Of a DNA stretch of 64,000 nt, positions 50,700-62,675 are shown in pieces (the first letter of the stretch is position 1; the number at the start of each line of letters is the position of its first letter). The stretch covers positions 16,217,501-16,281,500 of the forward strand of contig NC_092671.1 of assembly GCF_964355755.1 (NCBI RefSeq), read 5' to 3'. This DNA is from Antedon mediterranea (taxonomy: Eukaryota > Echinodermata > Crinoidea > Comatulida > Antedonidae). The notes under the pieces are model-generated. The model saw nothing but the letters and a program-made list of their open reading frames with translations, did not search any database and was not told where the DNA came from. The position numbers were made by a program, and so were the translations under genes.

Positions 50700-53318
50700 A
50701 ATAAACGCAATTTGACTCGGTGCGTTAAAGATTTCCATTAGAAAAGCGATCAAGTCCAATTAAGTTTTCTTCATTAACTTATCAATTTTGATCATCATAT
50801 ATTTTAATGCTACAAAAATAAGTTTTTATATCCTGAATGATCTTTTCGTTATTGATTTCAGTTTTCAGTTAAAATATTTTAACTTGGAATACACTTCAAC
50901 TAAATATACTGATGAAATAAAATAGAATATTTCAACGTACTGTATGTAATAATCAATTAAAATGTTTATGTTACAGCATAGAAGGCTAAACAAAACAGTG
51001 TACCTCTTCAATTTTACAATTTGTTCTTTTTTTCAAATGACGATACAACAAACAGCTTCTTTTCTTGTCATTTCTTTTTATTCATATGAACATTTTGAAC
51101 TTAACATCATCGAAAATCTTATTGTGTTCCTAACCACTTGAGTTTTATTAAATCGAAACACGATTTACAAATGTCTAAAGTTTTTCCTTAACGCTAAGAA
51201 TAAAAATATATGGTAAAAGCAAAGTATTCATAGTGTGTTTGTACATATCGGACAGAGACGGCCGGGTATTTTCTCAAGCACTACTTAGAACTGTGCTTAC
51301 TTTCCATAACACTGCAAAGGTTACCTGAAACTCGAGCATATTGATATGAAGGACGCCACCAATCATTAGCAACAATAACAATATCCATCCAACATTTCAA
51401 AGAACAGATATACGTAGATTTGTACATTAGCAATCGCACAACAGATATAAATATCTTATTAATCTAGGAAATAATATTATAATTAATTTTTTGTTGAAAC
51501 TAGTCAAAACATACACATCTTCACCATAACATATACCGATTCACAATATTTTGAATTTATTGTTCATCGTATAAGCATTGTTGTCTTTAAAATAATATTC
51601 TAGTAGATAAAATGACACGTACTTTTGAGATCTAACCAAATGAATAAATTGTTGTTGAATTGATAGAATAATTTGAGAAACGTTTTGCTATTATTCGATA
51701 CTATCGATTAATTAAGCTAAGTGTTAAGATGTGACGTTCATCGTTTATTAACTTTAGACCATGTTTTTAATAAAATATTATACTCCGTATATTGGCATAA
51801 TTTTAGTTTTTGTAGCCAATTAATTAAGATATACTTTCAAAATATATCACAATCCAATACAATTCTTTACATTGTATTATTTTGCAATAAATTTTAGCAC
51901 CACAAATAAACACATATATTAAAATGTTAACATCAACGAATTAGTGTTTATGGTTATTTTTGTATCGTAATAACAAACTTTGTACATGTAGTTGTAGAAA
52001 GCAATTGCACTCTTAATGAAGAAACGCCGTTATAAAAGAGCGCCATCTATAAAGTTTGTAAAACATTTTGGCTCTTTTTTTTCGGATAAATCAAGTAGTG
52101 ATAAAGTGACAATACTGTAGCGAAGTTACGACTTCCGATAACAGTTTACTAAAATATTCTTGAACATTCTTGGTGTGTTCTATATTGTATAAGTGAAAAT
52201 AAATTCAGTCCATCACATTGTGTAGATGTATCTCCTTCCTGCTAATAAGGCCTCATTTTATCTCCTAGAAAACAAAAGCAAATAGGGAAATAAAGTCGTA
52301 TATACATTACAATTGTGAGAAGAATAACACGTAATGTTTACATTCAAAACAGTTAGAAGTATTTTGGCTTATATCTAAACATCAATGAATGTAATGGAAC
52401 AGAATTATTTTAAGGAAATGTTTAAGCCTAAATCAGTAAACGTATTTAACTTATATTTGATCGATTATTCTAAATTAGGAATTGTTGATGTTACCCCTAC
52501 AATAATATAGTTTTCAAAGTTGATGTTGGAGTGCCGTTTTTTAATAGAAATCTTATTATTGTTCAATTTTCATATAAGTCTAATTTCAATGACAAATTAT
52601 GTCGTAGAGATGGTTTTTATAAACACAAACCTGTAATTCGGTCTTATTAAAGATGTATATCATGAAGTCATAACAGATATTAATAGAGTGAAGACTGAAA
52701 AAAATGAATTGTTCATACCAAAGAACAACCTAAAATACCGGGTATTCCTCTTCAACAAAACAGATATAATTTTCGCTGTTGTCGTCGATTGGATTTGTTG
52801 GAATTTACTTAAACTTTAATTTATTATTGATTTTCTATTGCATTTAATGACTGAACAGTGTTTGATTGTAGCCTCCATAAATAGTTTTTATCTATTTATT
52901 CCCCGGCGTGAGTTTTTCTGAATTTACATTATTTACACAACGTATTGTAATTGACAGTAACTGATGGAACATTTTCTACTTAATTTGCGCTTGTATTTGT
53001 TCATCTATCTTCACCAGGTAAACATATAGGCCTACTGGTTTACAAAGTATATGCTGTATTTCAACGATCTTTGTTACCAGTCTCACGGGGATGTAAAAGC
53101 AAAACTGTATAGGCGCAATTAATGAGTTAGCTGCAGGCGTTTTATATATAATTAATACTAGGATTAATAGGCTACCCCTTGTAATTGATATTGGGATTAA
53201 TGGTTGAGCATTTTAAAGACGTAGTTCTATCGACGAACCTATTATGTAGTAATTGCATGTTAAATCTACTACTAGTCTTATGGTAAAATTACCATACAGT
53301 AATTGAAATCAATGCGAT
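50700..53318. other. Intergenic DNA, no gene seen
   Basis: A TATAAAAG at 52031 next to GCGCCATCTATA (52040) is the only notable motif pair. No exon-like frame follows it. Confidence 0.5.
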
Positions 53319-53615
53319 TTAGTTCACCTTTTCAAAATTAGACGTTTCGTAGCCAAGAGCTTGGTCAAACGTTGGAAATGTTTTTGAATTTTCTTGTCTC
53401 TGCATCTCAAAATTTATCCAAGCACGAACAAGATTTCCTAGGTCTATTTGCTTGGAGGAATCGGGAAAAGCAGACAAATTACGGTCATCGTTTAGGTCGA
53501 AGAGTGACGTTCGTTTGCCCCATTGCGTTCCCTTATGAATCCTCCTTTTTTGGGCTTGTGTTGAAGATGCCAGTACGGCAGCAATTACCAAACATGTAAA
53601 TATTTCACGATACAT
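53319..53615 (-). CDS. Secreted neuropeptide-like precursor 2 (amidated GTQW peptide)
   Basis: The frame encodes 98 residues on the minus strand. Residues 1-21 form a clear signal peptide (MYREIFTCLVIAAVLASSTQA) with likely cleavage before Gln22. QKRRIHKGTQWGKR follows at once: Gly33 before KR predicts C-terminal amidation, giving either pyroGlu-KRRIHKGTQW-amide or IHKGTQW-amide if KRR is cut. The remainder (TSLFDLNDD... QIDLGNLVRAWINFEMQRQ...) has no cysteine and one amphipathic stretch. A single peptide directly after the signal, then a spacer, is the layout of GnRH/AKH/corazonin-type precursors, but the sequence is not a clear member. An acceptor (CTTAATATCTTGCAG) ends 20 bases upstream of the ATG, so an untranslated exon is likely. 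AAAAG|GTGAAC near 53329 could be a donor to a further exon, otherwise TAA at 53319-53321 ends it. Confidence 0.72.
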   Translation of the reverse strand: MYREIFTCLVIAAVLASSTQAQKRRIHKGTQWGKRTSLFDLNDDRNLSAFPDSSKQIDLGNLVRAWINFEMQRQENSKTFPTFDQALGYETSNFEKVN

Positions 53616-53635
53616 GGCTGTATTTAGTTCTCAAC
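53616..53635 (-). other. 5' UTR part of precursor gene 2 exon
   Basis: Twenty bases between a TCTTGCAG acceptor and the ATG, with no coding potential. This implies a 5' non-coding exon at higher coordinates that I could not locate. Confidence 0.5.
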
Positions 53636-54000
53636 CTGCAAGATATTAAGTACAAGATTGATAAGTTGTGATAATTTGATTATTCTTATACTGCTGTAAC
53701 GCCACTTAAATTATCCTAATGAACTTATAGAATTAGAAATTTCAACGTTTAAACCGTCTTCTGGTGAATACGTGCTAAATAGTGTTAGGCGAGTCATTGT
53801 GTGTCTGTCTGGTCATTTAAAAAAACGTTTAATGGATTTCATGGATTTAAGCGGTGTTATCGGAGGTGTTATTCGGGGTGTTAGCCGGGGTGTTACCACA
53901 CACGAATATGTATTTCTATTCTTCGCCACAAAAATCCGAATATGTAATAATTAAATAGAGAGATTTCGATTTGTGACGGCCTACACGTTGTGTCGCTAGT

Positions 54001-54160
54001 CGTCGCTTGAACCTAAATCCTCCAAAACTAATATGGAGATATTATACCATGAAGGATCGAACTAGAGTCCCTAAGTCTTAGGTCGTCGCTTGAACCTAAA
54101 TCCTGCAAAACTAATATGGAGATATTATACCATGAAGGAGCTAGACCTAAGTCTTAGGTC
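54001..54160. repeat. Tandem duplication, 82-bp unit, two copies
   Basis: CGTCGCTTGAACCTAAATCC begins at 54001 and 54083. Both units contain TAATATGGAGATATTATACC and end in CTAAGTCTTAGGT. The second lacks a few bases in the ATCGAACTAGAGTCCC part. Confidence 0.9.
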
Positions 54161-54164
54161 GTCG

Positions 54165-55197
54165 TTAATCGAATGCTTCCTAATACATTATATAAAACAA
54201 TACCAATTACTTATAGTAATAATAACATCGATAATAATAAAACTAATTTTACCAAACGAGTATTAAACGTTCATTGAAGCAAAGTCAACTTATTTATTAA
54301 GATCAATCAATCAAATTAACATTTATTTCTTCCGCAGTAAAATAACAACAAATATCCAATATAAATTGTAAAATGAAGGAAGAGGGCAAAACTCATAAAG
54401 TAACGCCAGATGAAAAACAGAAAACTATTAATCAAAAGACCTTGTGACGAACAAGCCCTAAATGATAAATATAAATAAAAATTACCGTATACTGTTGCAA
54501 TTTACTTTGTCTAACATATAAATGACGTGAACAAGTTTTTAAATTCTAAGCAGCAATTCGTAACTGGTTTTAAAACGTAAAACATCCAATTGCCTTCTCA
54601 TGGTAAGAATAAGTCACTCAATAAAGAAAATACGTACTTGTTTTTGTGACATTAATGTAATATTATTACAACCGTACTTATACCTAAATTATTGATTTCT
54701 GTATTCCTAAACGTATAGTTGCGTGAGCTTCATATTGTAATATTTGTACTAAGGGACAATGCACTAAAGGTTATTAGATTAAGTATTGTGCCAGAGGAAA
54801 TATGTTTCGACCACGATGACTACGGGCGAACGAATCAATGCCTTTTTAAAAGTGTTTTCAATACGAAAGAACCGAACTATTTGGAATCATAAATTAATTA
54901 ACTTTTATTGCACAAGAATATTATTACATGCCAAATTACATGTAATATTACATATAATTCAAAAAGTCAATACAAAATTCAGAATACATAAGTTGAAATG
55001 CACCAAAATACAATATAAAAATCAGAAATATACAAGAAAAAGCAAATACAATATTATATAGTTTAATAAATAAATGAATTAATAAATGAATGTGAATGGA
55101 AGAAGAAATGATAACAACAATAAATTGAATTGTAACTAATTAATTAATTATCGTCATATCATCAATATTTCTCATATTAGTAGTTTTATCAATTATT
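54165..55197. other. Intergenic DNA, no gene seen
   Basis: A 91-codon forward frame (54786-55061) is lysine/isoleucine-rich, as expected from poly-A-like composition, and has no domain. Confidence 0.5.
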
Positions 55198-55234
55198 TAA
55201 ATTCAAGTTCAAATTCAAGTTCAAGTTCAAATTT
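55198..55234 (-). repeat. LINE 3' terminal TTGAAC/TTGAAT microsatellite
   Basis: Repeats of TTCAAG/TTCAAA on the plus strand form the 3' end of the LINE. Many CR1/L2-type LINEs end in short tandem repeats rather than poly(A). Confidence 0.8.
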
Positions 55235-56766
55235 ATTCACATAATGCAAACACATACAAAAATATAATAGATACAAATGGTTGGAAATTAAGGAAATAAT
55301 AGTTGCATTATGCCTGGAGAATACCAGAATAAATAAAGTAGAGTTAAAAATAATAATAATAATCATAGGTGAAGATTAGCTACTGACAGACAGGGACGCA
55401 CAAGGACGACAGGAAGGACAAACGGTATTTATATAATTTGCTTAATTAAATTTAATTTTAGTATTAATATGATCGAAATAATTAATTTACTTTATATTTT
55501 GATATTAGATAGGATTTGTAGTTTATTTTTAGAGTATTATTTGTTTTGCTATTAGTTATTGACGGCTTAAGAGAGTTCCAGAGTACAGTAGGGGACCTGT
55601 ATGTAGTATAGAGTTTAGTATTAGCTTACTGTTATAGTTTTTGGAAATGTAGTTGTTTGCGTTCCTAGTGTTATATGTGTGTAGTTCGTTATTTTTAGTG
55701 AAGAAACCGTTGAAAGTGGTTGGAAGTTTGTTATTTGAGTACCTATACATGAAGAGGGCAGTTTGCAATTTGTTAATTTCAAAAATGTTTAGGGTATTTA
55801 GGGTGTGAAAAAGAGGTTTAGAGTGAGAGAAGTAGTTAGAGAGAGTGCAAATGCGAAGGGCGTTTTTTGGAGTTTGAATAGTTTGTCTATTTTGGTTGTT
55901 TCCGTGCTGGTCCATGGACAGAGAGTTCGATGTTTTGAGTCAGTGGCTGCCCATGCAATGTTGCAGTAAGAGAGATGTGGAAGTATTAGAGTATTGTATA
56001 AAGAAAAAAGAATGTTAGACGGAAGAGTGAATTTAAGTTGTTTTAGTATGCCAATAGTTCTTGAAATTGTTTTTGATATGTTACTAATATGGAGATTCCA
56101 GTTCAGTTTATTATCAATAATCACACCAAGAAAATGGGTGTGGTCGACTGGTTTGATAGGTATATTATCGATATAGATATTTGTATTTGTAGCATTATTA
56201 TTGTTTTTATTTCCGGAAAAGTGAATGTAATTTGTTTTGCTGATATTTAGTGAAAGCTTGTTGATTTTAAACCAGTTTGAAACGTTTCGGATTTCTCGGT
56301 TGAAAGTTTGAATTAAAGTGTTAGGATCTGGGCCGGAGAGAAAGATATTAGTGTCATCTGCAAATAGAACATAAGAGAAATAGTTTGAGGTATATATCAG
56401 ATCATTTATGTAGATTAGACAGAGAAGGGACCGAGAATAGAACCTTGAGGAACGCCACATTTAACAGGAAGGATGCCAGAGGAGTGAGAATTGAGAGAAG
56501 TGAATTGCATTCTGTCTTGAAGGTAGTTAGTAATTAGGGATAATGGAATTCCACGGATGCCATAGTGGTTAAGTTTAGATAGGAGGATTGAATGGTCAAT
56601 AGTGTCAAAAGCTTTAGATAGGTCAAGGAATAGGCGAATGGTGTGATGTTTTTTTGATAGTGCGACAGAAATTTTATTTTGGATGTCAAGAAGTGCGAGA
56701 TCAGTGGAGTGTTGTAAGCGGAAGCCATACTGGTTGTTTTGGAGAATGTTATGGGAATTAATTAAA
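55198..56766 (-). pseudogene. 5'-truncated LINE (CR1/L2/Jockey-like) reverse transcriptase, frameshifted
   Basis: On the minus strand reading begins abruptly near 56766. In frame come QYGFRLQHSTDLALLDIQNK, FLDLSKAFDTIDH, a short spacer and CGVPQGSILGP. A one-base loss near 56429 shifts frame, after which LLCLIYINDL, the catalytic FADD box (VLFADDTNIF), FLGVIIDNKLNW and LPHLSYCNIAWA follow. A second shift near 55865, in an A-rich run, moves to the C-terminal part (INKLQTALFMYRY, LHTYNTRN). The 3' UTR runs to about 55198 and ends in TTGAACTTGAACTTGAATTT-type repeats. The endonuclease is absent. The 64-codon frame at 56534-56728 is a shadow of the true reading. It is a dead non-LTR insertion. 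Confidence 0.93.
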
Positions 56767-57496
56767 AACCAAAATTACGGAAGACTAAAACAACTCCCAA
56801 ATGTGTAGGCCCTAATTTATTATTAGGATTGTTTTTTAATTAAGGACCCTGAGATTGCTCCAATCCATATCAAATACACAAACCTATTTAATATGTTTGT
56901 TAGCAAAAATATGTTGTTGTCAATTCAATTAATTCAATAACCGTGAAAAGCTTACGAAATCGGATGATCAGTAAATCCTAGCCCTTACAATCTACAGCTC
57001 AAGTGATAATGAGAGACCATTGAATAGATATTTAACACGATGATATTTAGCATGGATGCTTCTAACATAGATAAGTAGTCGGTGTGTGTTATAATGTAGT
57101 TTTTATAAACCTTTCTAACTCCCGAATGAATGTGACATATCAGTCACGAGGCCACATCGTCATCAAAATATTTAGGCAATAATGACTGCGGTATTATTAC
57201 ATTTTCTTTTATAGAGTCCTTTATAAGCATAATTTATATCTCTAATATCTTAACACCGCAAATCTTAACATGGGCCATGAGAATAATATGTGAAAATAAA
57301 TTTTGAAATAAAGATTTGGAAGTATTTGTAATAAGAATATTCAGAAATTAGCTAATATAAACTAGATGATTCTCGATACAGTCTCACATGTTATACATAT
57401 ATACACTGTATTACACAATGTACCTATGATATTGGACAGATATGCCATATGTAGAGATAAAGTACAGATAATCGAGTGAATAATAAAGAGCATCTG
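56767..57496. other. Intergenic DNA, no gene seen
   Basis: Nothing beyond AT-rich sequence. Confidence 0.5.
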
Positions 57497-57579
57497 TAAT
57501 TAGATGTTTTGCCCTACTCTGACGTAATTTTTAATTTATACTAAGTACACTTGTCAGAGTAGGGCAAAACATCTAATTA
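57497..57579. repeat. Palindrome, perfect 27-bp arms, built from SINE tail
   Basis: TAATTAGATGTTTTGCCCTA plus CTCTGAC on the left is mirrored exactly at 57553-57579. The right arm continues into ACTCAACTCCCTGACG, matching the SINE tail at 24065-24112. Confidence 0.9.
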
Positions 57580-57972
57580 CTCAACTCCCTGACGAAAAAC
57601 TACAATTACAAAGAGCATCTGAACACCAGTTCTTATTTGGACTGTTTTGTTTGTCTTAATGTTTAAAAGTAAAGATAGGTATAACATTATGGAGTGTTTA
57701 ATGTTAAAACAACATACAATTCCATGTTGTATAAATAAAAATTGTATCTTTGCGCTTAGTAAACATTCATCTCAACTTGGTTGTAAGTCAATAATATAAC
57801 CTGAACAGAAATGTTTTCCATAAGGAATTTATTTATTTATTTTTTTATTCAGTATAAATTAATATGAAAAAGAAAAACAAACCGACTCAGCGGTGACATG
57901 AGGCAGAACACATCTTAAAAACAAAAGATTAATTAAATTAAAATAATGGTTTGATAATTAGAGTCTTAAAGA

Positions 57973-58215
57973 GTTTTCACTTCTTAACAATGATGACTTA
58001 AGGAAAAACAAGGCCAACAGCCATAAGTCGCGTGCTAAAACGCATAGTGATACCGGACCGACAGACAGACCGACAGACCGACCGACATAGTGAACTATTG
58101 AGGTCGGTCGGTCTGTCGGTCTGTCTGTCGGTCCGGTATCACTATGCGTTTTAGCACGCGACTTATGGCTGTTGGCCTTGTTTTGCTTAAGTCATCATTG
58201 TTAAGAAGTGAAAAC
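57973..58215. repeat. Giant near-perfect palindrome, ~114-bp arms
   Basis: The left arm 57973-58086 (GTTTTCACTTCTTAACAATG ... ACAGACCGACCGAC) is mirrored by 58103-58215 around a 16-base centre ATAGTGAACTATTGAG. The only differences I see are near AAGGAAAAACAAGG versus AAGCAAAACAAGG (one substitution, one base). The inner part of each arm is a CGAC/AGAC tandem run. No frame is coding. Confidence 0.96.
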
Positions 58216-58892
58216 AGACCTAAATGCCGACTTATACCTATTTATAGTGCATGATTATTATAGTACCGGTGCGTTGTTGATAGATTATTAACTTTTTACA
58301 ATTCTAAGATCCACTCCAACATTTATATCATTGTTAATGAGACAATGTTGTAAGACCTTCTTGCCAAAAATGATACAACAATGTTATTAATCATAAAATT
58401 AATTAAATTAATTAAACAACCGGTATATTTTGTTTGATTAAAATATTTACATTGCTCTTATAACTCATTATGAATGTTTGGAAATTATTGTACAACACTC
58501 AATATTACCGGATGTGTGGGCAGTTGTCTACTAATACACGCCATTACTGTAAGTGATACACGTTGTAAATCATATTGATTACATTTTCTTTTACAGTCAG
58601 TATAGTTTGTCCACCGCCCCTCCCACCCACAAGACTGTTATTACTTGGAAAATAAATTTTGTTTTTTCAGGTATAGTACTTGTATTGTAATTTGGCAAAA
58701 TAGAATTTTGAAAAGTAGTACTTTCTTTGTTTGTCCACAATTTTCAATTTATCATGATTATTTCGGTGTGAATAGATATATACTTACAGAACATGTCTAT
58801 TGATTTTCAGAAAAATCGATATATTGATGATGTAACAATCAATGTGACGGAAATGATAAATAGGACGCCCTCTGTTGCTTTTTTATTTTTCC

Positions 58893-58927
58893 AAAGATCT
58901 TAGAAAGTATATCTTTCTAAGATCTTT
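58893..58927. repeat. Perfect short palindrome, 15-bp arms
   Basis: AAAGATCTTAGAAAG, TATAT and CTTTCTAAGATCTTT form an exact hairpin. It follows the CGCCCTCTGTTG motif at 58866 by about 15 bases. Confidence 0.9.
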
Positions 58928-61900
58928 GATTTCTCTGTTTCCGAGTGCTTTCATTTTTTGTTTGTATGTTTGCACGACAGCGTCAACAATGTTTAAGTTG
59001 TTCATTAATAGGTATATTCTTACAGAATTTGTATTTATATGGGTGACTTCATAAAAACTTACTCTCGAGTTACCTTTAATGTGAGCTAAAATATAAAATA
59101 GAACGCCCTCTGTCGCTCTGAATTTTCCCCGAGCGCTTTGTTTATTTACTTATTTTATTTAAATGTTCTTGTTTCCTCCTTTAACTGTTATGTTTTAATC
59201 GGTTGTTTTATTAGCCGATTTTCGTATGGTATCATGTCTAGCGACGATTAACTGTGGGGCTGTTTTATTATCAAGCGACGGTAACAGACCGAGAATCGGT
59301 TAGTTTTCACTCGTTCTTCACACCCTTTTCAAACATTAAAGCGTGCCCTTCTTTCCCTGTTAAGTACTTATCTAGTACTGTTTTTTTCTCTCTTGTATGG
59401 TAGACTAACCACTAGCAATGTCTCACAATGCTTCGTGTATTAAACAATGATTTCCTTAATCACTTTTTTCAAACACTTTTTTGAATATAATATTCCGTTT
59501 TTTAGAATAATTTTCTCGTACTTATATCAAAACATAAATTGAAGAGATATTTCAGTCTTAATATGTTAGTATTATTTTAAGTTTATATTATTTTACCGTC
59601 TCAATGCTAGCATGCAAACCCTACTAACAATAAAATCAAACGCATTAACTTACAAAAAAAATATATTAACTCAAAAAGCAAGTGGGCTATTGTTTGTATA
59701 AACAATCAATTTAGTTCACTGTTGATATTACTTATATTTTTAGTGACGTATTCTTACGACTTATTTCTAAGAAGGAATGGAACATAAATTACGACACAAG
59801 ATAACTTATAAAATTGGCATGAGAACATATGTAGCGCATTTTTAGATGATAAAATGGAATAGTGTGTTTTGTAACATTCATTCTGATTGTTCATTATACC
59901 ATAGGACTAAATCCGAAAAGCCTTCAGATACTCATAGTATAGATACTCTTCGGCATCTAGGCCTTATGAACCGCAACCTCAGGCATATATAATTAACGCA
60001 TTTAATTGCAGACAATAATCTGATAATAGTAATGATTATTATTAATTGTACTAAGAGGACTATGGGGAGAGTAATTTATTATAAGAACGATTTGTTTAAA
60101 CATGAACCTAATTAAATATCAACATGCATGTTAATTTATAGTTTGCAAATTGATTAAGAAATACTGTAGGATCGACTGATTGTTCATCCTTAAAATGTCA
60201 TTATGATTTAACAGCTGCTTAAGGAGCATAGTAAACTAGTTTTGCTCTTTCAAGTATTTGCTTATCCACCTTGCTCACGAGGGAATTAAACTAGTGATTC
60301 GATTTGTGTGTAAATTACTAGTACAGTTTTTTTTGTTTAACCGCGTTTCTGTACTATGTTGTGTCTTGAATCAAGGACTGTAAGTCCCTACTTATGGTAC
60401 GTAGAGTTTCAACAACACGTTCTCTATACATTAATGTACTGGCATAAATTTTTATTAGTTCGATTAATCTTATTCTTACATTTTCATTAAAATATCGCTC
60501 ATTTTACATATCTCCATAGGAACCTGAATAATGATAGCCTTTTACATGTGTAAACTAACATTGTTATTTTATTTTATGGTTTCACTAGTTGTCTTCTACT
60601 TTGAGTCTTGATTGTAAAAGATCGAGTGTCGTTGCCTAGAATTTCCATTTAAACATAAAAATGATAATATACTGTACCATAAATTATATTTTTTATTGTG
60701 AAAACTATGAAAAGAAAGATGCAAAAGTACACAGACGGACAGATGGTATTATATCGACGTTTCAATTGCCAAAAAAATCGATGTGTTGAAAAGTCTCGCT
60801 ATATGATTATTCACACTTCCAGGCTACAAAAAAACGTACGTTCGTAATGCTGTCAGACCCTTTTAAGGGCGCGATCTATTAAAAAGGAATGGTCTACTAG
60901 TCTACCACAGCAACGTATCGAAGCTGTTTAATTTGTGAAAGGGGCTTTCGAAGGCAGATTAAAAATGTGTATAATAATGCGAAATATGAAATGATTTCTA
61001 CCTAATACAATACTCGTTAAGGGTTAGAATCGTGTAAACACCATTGGTTTCTTTAATTATATTATTAACAAATAGTTCTTGTTCATTAATTATTATATTT
61101 GAAGTAAATTATAGCAACTTAATTACCTCGTCTGTTTTCTATTGTCCACTTTATTGATGTCCGTTAAATTTGTACTTATATTATACATGTTGTGGTATTG
61201 GATCAGCTGCAGGCATGGGGATACTTGGAATACAGCTGAGTTTGTTAATGATTATTCTATTGCGGTTTCAATATCCATTATTTCTTAATTGGAAAGAACG
61301 CGATCGTCGTGTATTTTTGTGAAAACATTGACCAAACAAATGGACAAATGAAAGAGAATTAATAAAAACAATAAACGATGTTGAATTGTTACTTTATAAT
61401 CGTCCGTACAAATCTTGTTGAAGATTGGGAGTAAATGATTGTTCTCTATTCTATTCTGTTTATTATGTTTTTGTTTCTCCATGTCTGCAATTACATTAGC
61501 TCATGACGTAGCAATTAACACGTCCTACTGTACAATTCTGTACAAATTATATGCAGCCATTGAAAACTATACGATTACAAATGGATTTTATGAGTTGATG
61601 TTGGGATTCGTTACGTCAAAATAAGGCAGGTTCAATTCCAAAATTAATTTTTAAAATTACGAAGAATCACATCGTCGACGAATGGAATACATCCGAAATG
61701 TACCAATTATGATTCATTTCAGATCTCGTTTTAATAAATCAAGAACGAATTCTCAAACGACACATAGGATCTGAAAATGCTTTGCCTAAAGTTATGATTG
61801 AAATCCACTCATACCTACTCATTGGCTAGATCTTCCAAATCCACCAATTACATTTTATTTTATCATTCTGATTTTTTATTCATCTTTTTGTTGACCTATA

Positions 61901-62471
61901 ATGATCCATTAACGGTAATTGCTCGCGTAAATACTGCATAATTGTGATGATATAAAGATAAATTTAGAAAATCGGATATTTGAATAATGTTTATTAATGT
62001 TTTATGACTTATCAATTGCAGGTTTTAAGCTAGCATTAGCTTTAATTGTTAATTCTAATGTAAGTTTGTAATAATCACAAAATGATATTTAATGAAGAAC
62101 AGATGAAAATATACTTTTATGTGACTTGCAATAATTGATGTGACATAAATCTTGAATTTGTAAACTTTTTTTTTTGGCAATGCCTGTAGAACTGCTAAAA
62201 CTAGTTTTATACGATGTTGACAAATTACGCTCAGATAGTTGGGAACCTAATTATTTTGTTAAGTAAAAGAAAGTGATGGTGGAAGTGTATAACGTGAGGT
62301 GATTAATTATTTAATGAATTGCTATTTGCCCTTACGTAAACTTATATAAAGATGCAATGGGTACCTTTTCTGTGACAAACACGTTATCTTGCTAACTAGA
62401 ATTTTGGCAAAAGTCACTGATTAAGACATATCGTTACATATAGTATTGGATATCTGCCTATAAGAATACTC
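58928..62471. other. Intergenic DNA, no gene seen
   Basis: It contains a CGCCCTCTGTCG motif (59104) and a degraded inverted pair GCCGATTTTCG / GAGAATCGGTTA (59214-59303) holding GGTATCATGTCTAGCGAC, also found near 40668. A hydrophobic 61-codon frame at 61439 starts with TTG and lacks support. Confidence 0.5.
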
Positions 62472-62619
62472 ATGTATCATGATAAAGAAGTCTCATTAAT
62501 GTATTTCGTACAACCATCGATTTATACTGATACACTTGTATGCTCATCAAGAAACCAAAAACCGGATCGATTCCTCCTTACCATCCTGACTAAATTCGTC
62601 AAACAGAAAGATGAGCATG
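62472..62619 (+). other. Candidate exon with strong donor
   Basis: A forward frame from ATG 62472 (MYHDKEVSLMYF...) reads to KFVKQKDEH plus one base and meets ATG|GTAAGATAAG at 62620. The last 70 bases are less AT-rich than the surroundings. No clear acceptor, partner exon or domain is seen. Confidence 0.22.
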
Positions 62620-62675
62620 GTAAGATAAGTGCAAATAGCACCAGCTTACATTATAGATACAGACATTGTATTTAA

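Noticed and set aside
53372-53599. 75-codon forward frame
   Set aside because: It is antisense to neuropeptide-like precursor 2, which has the signal peptide and processing sites.
56534-56728. 64-codon reverse frame
   Set aside because: It is out of frame with the reverse transcriptase encoded by the same DNA. The true frame gives QYGFRLQHSTDLAL and AFDTIDH.
61439-61624. Hydrophobic 61-codon frame that looks like a signal peptide
   Set aside because: It begins with TTG, no upstream exon or promoter is visible, and the mature part has no recognisable motif.
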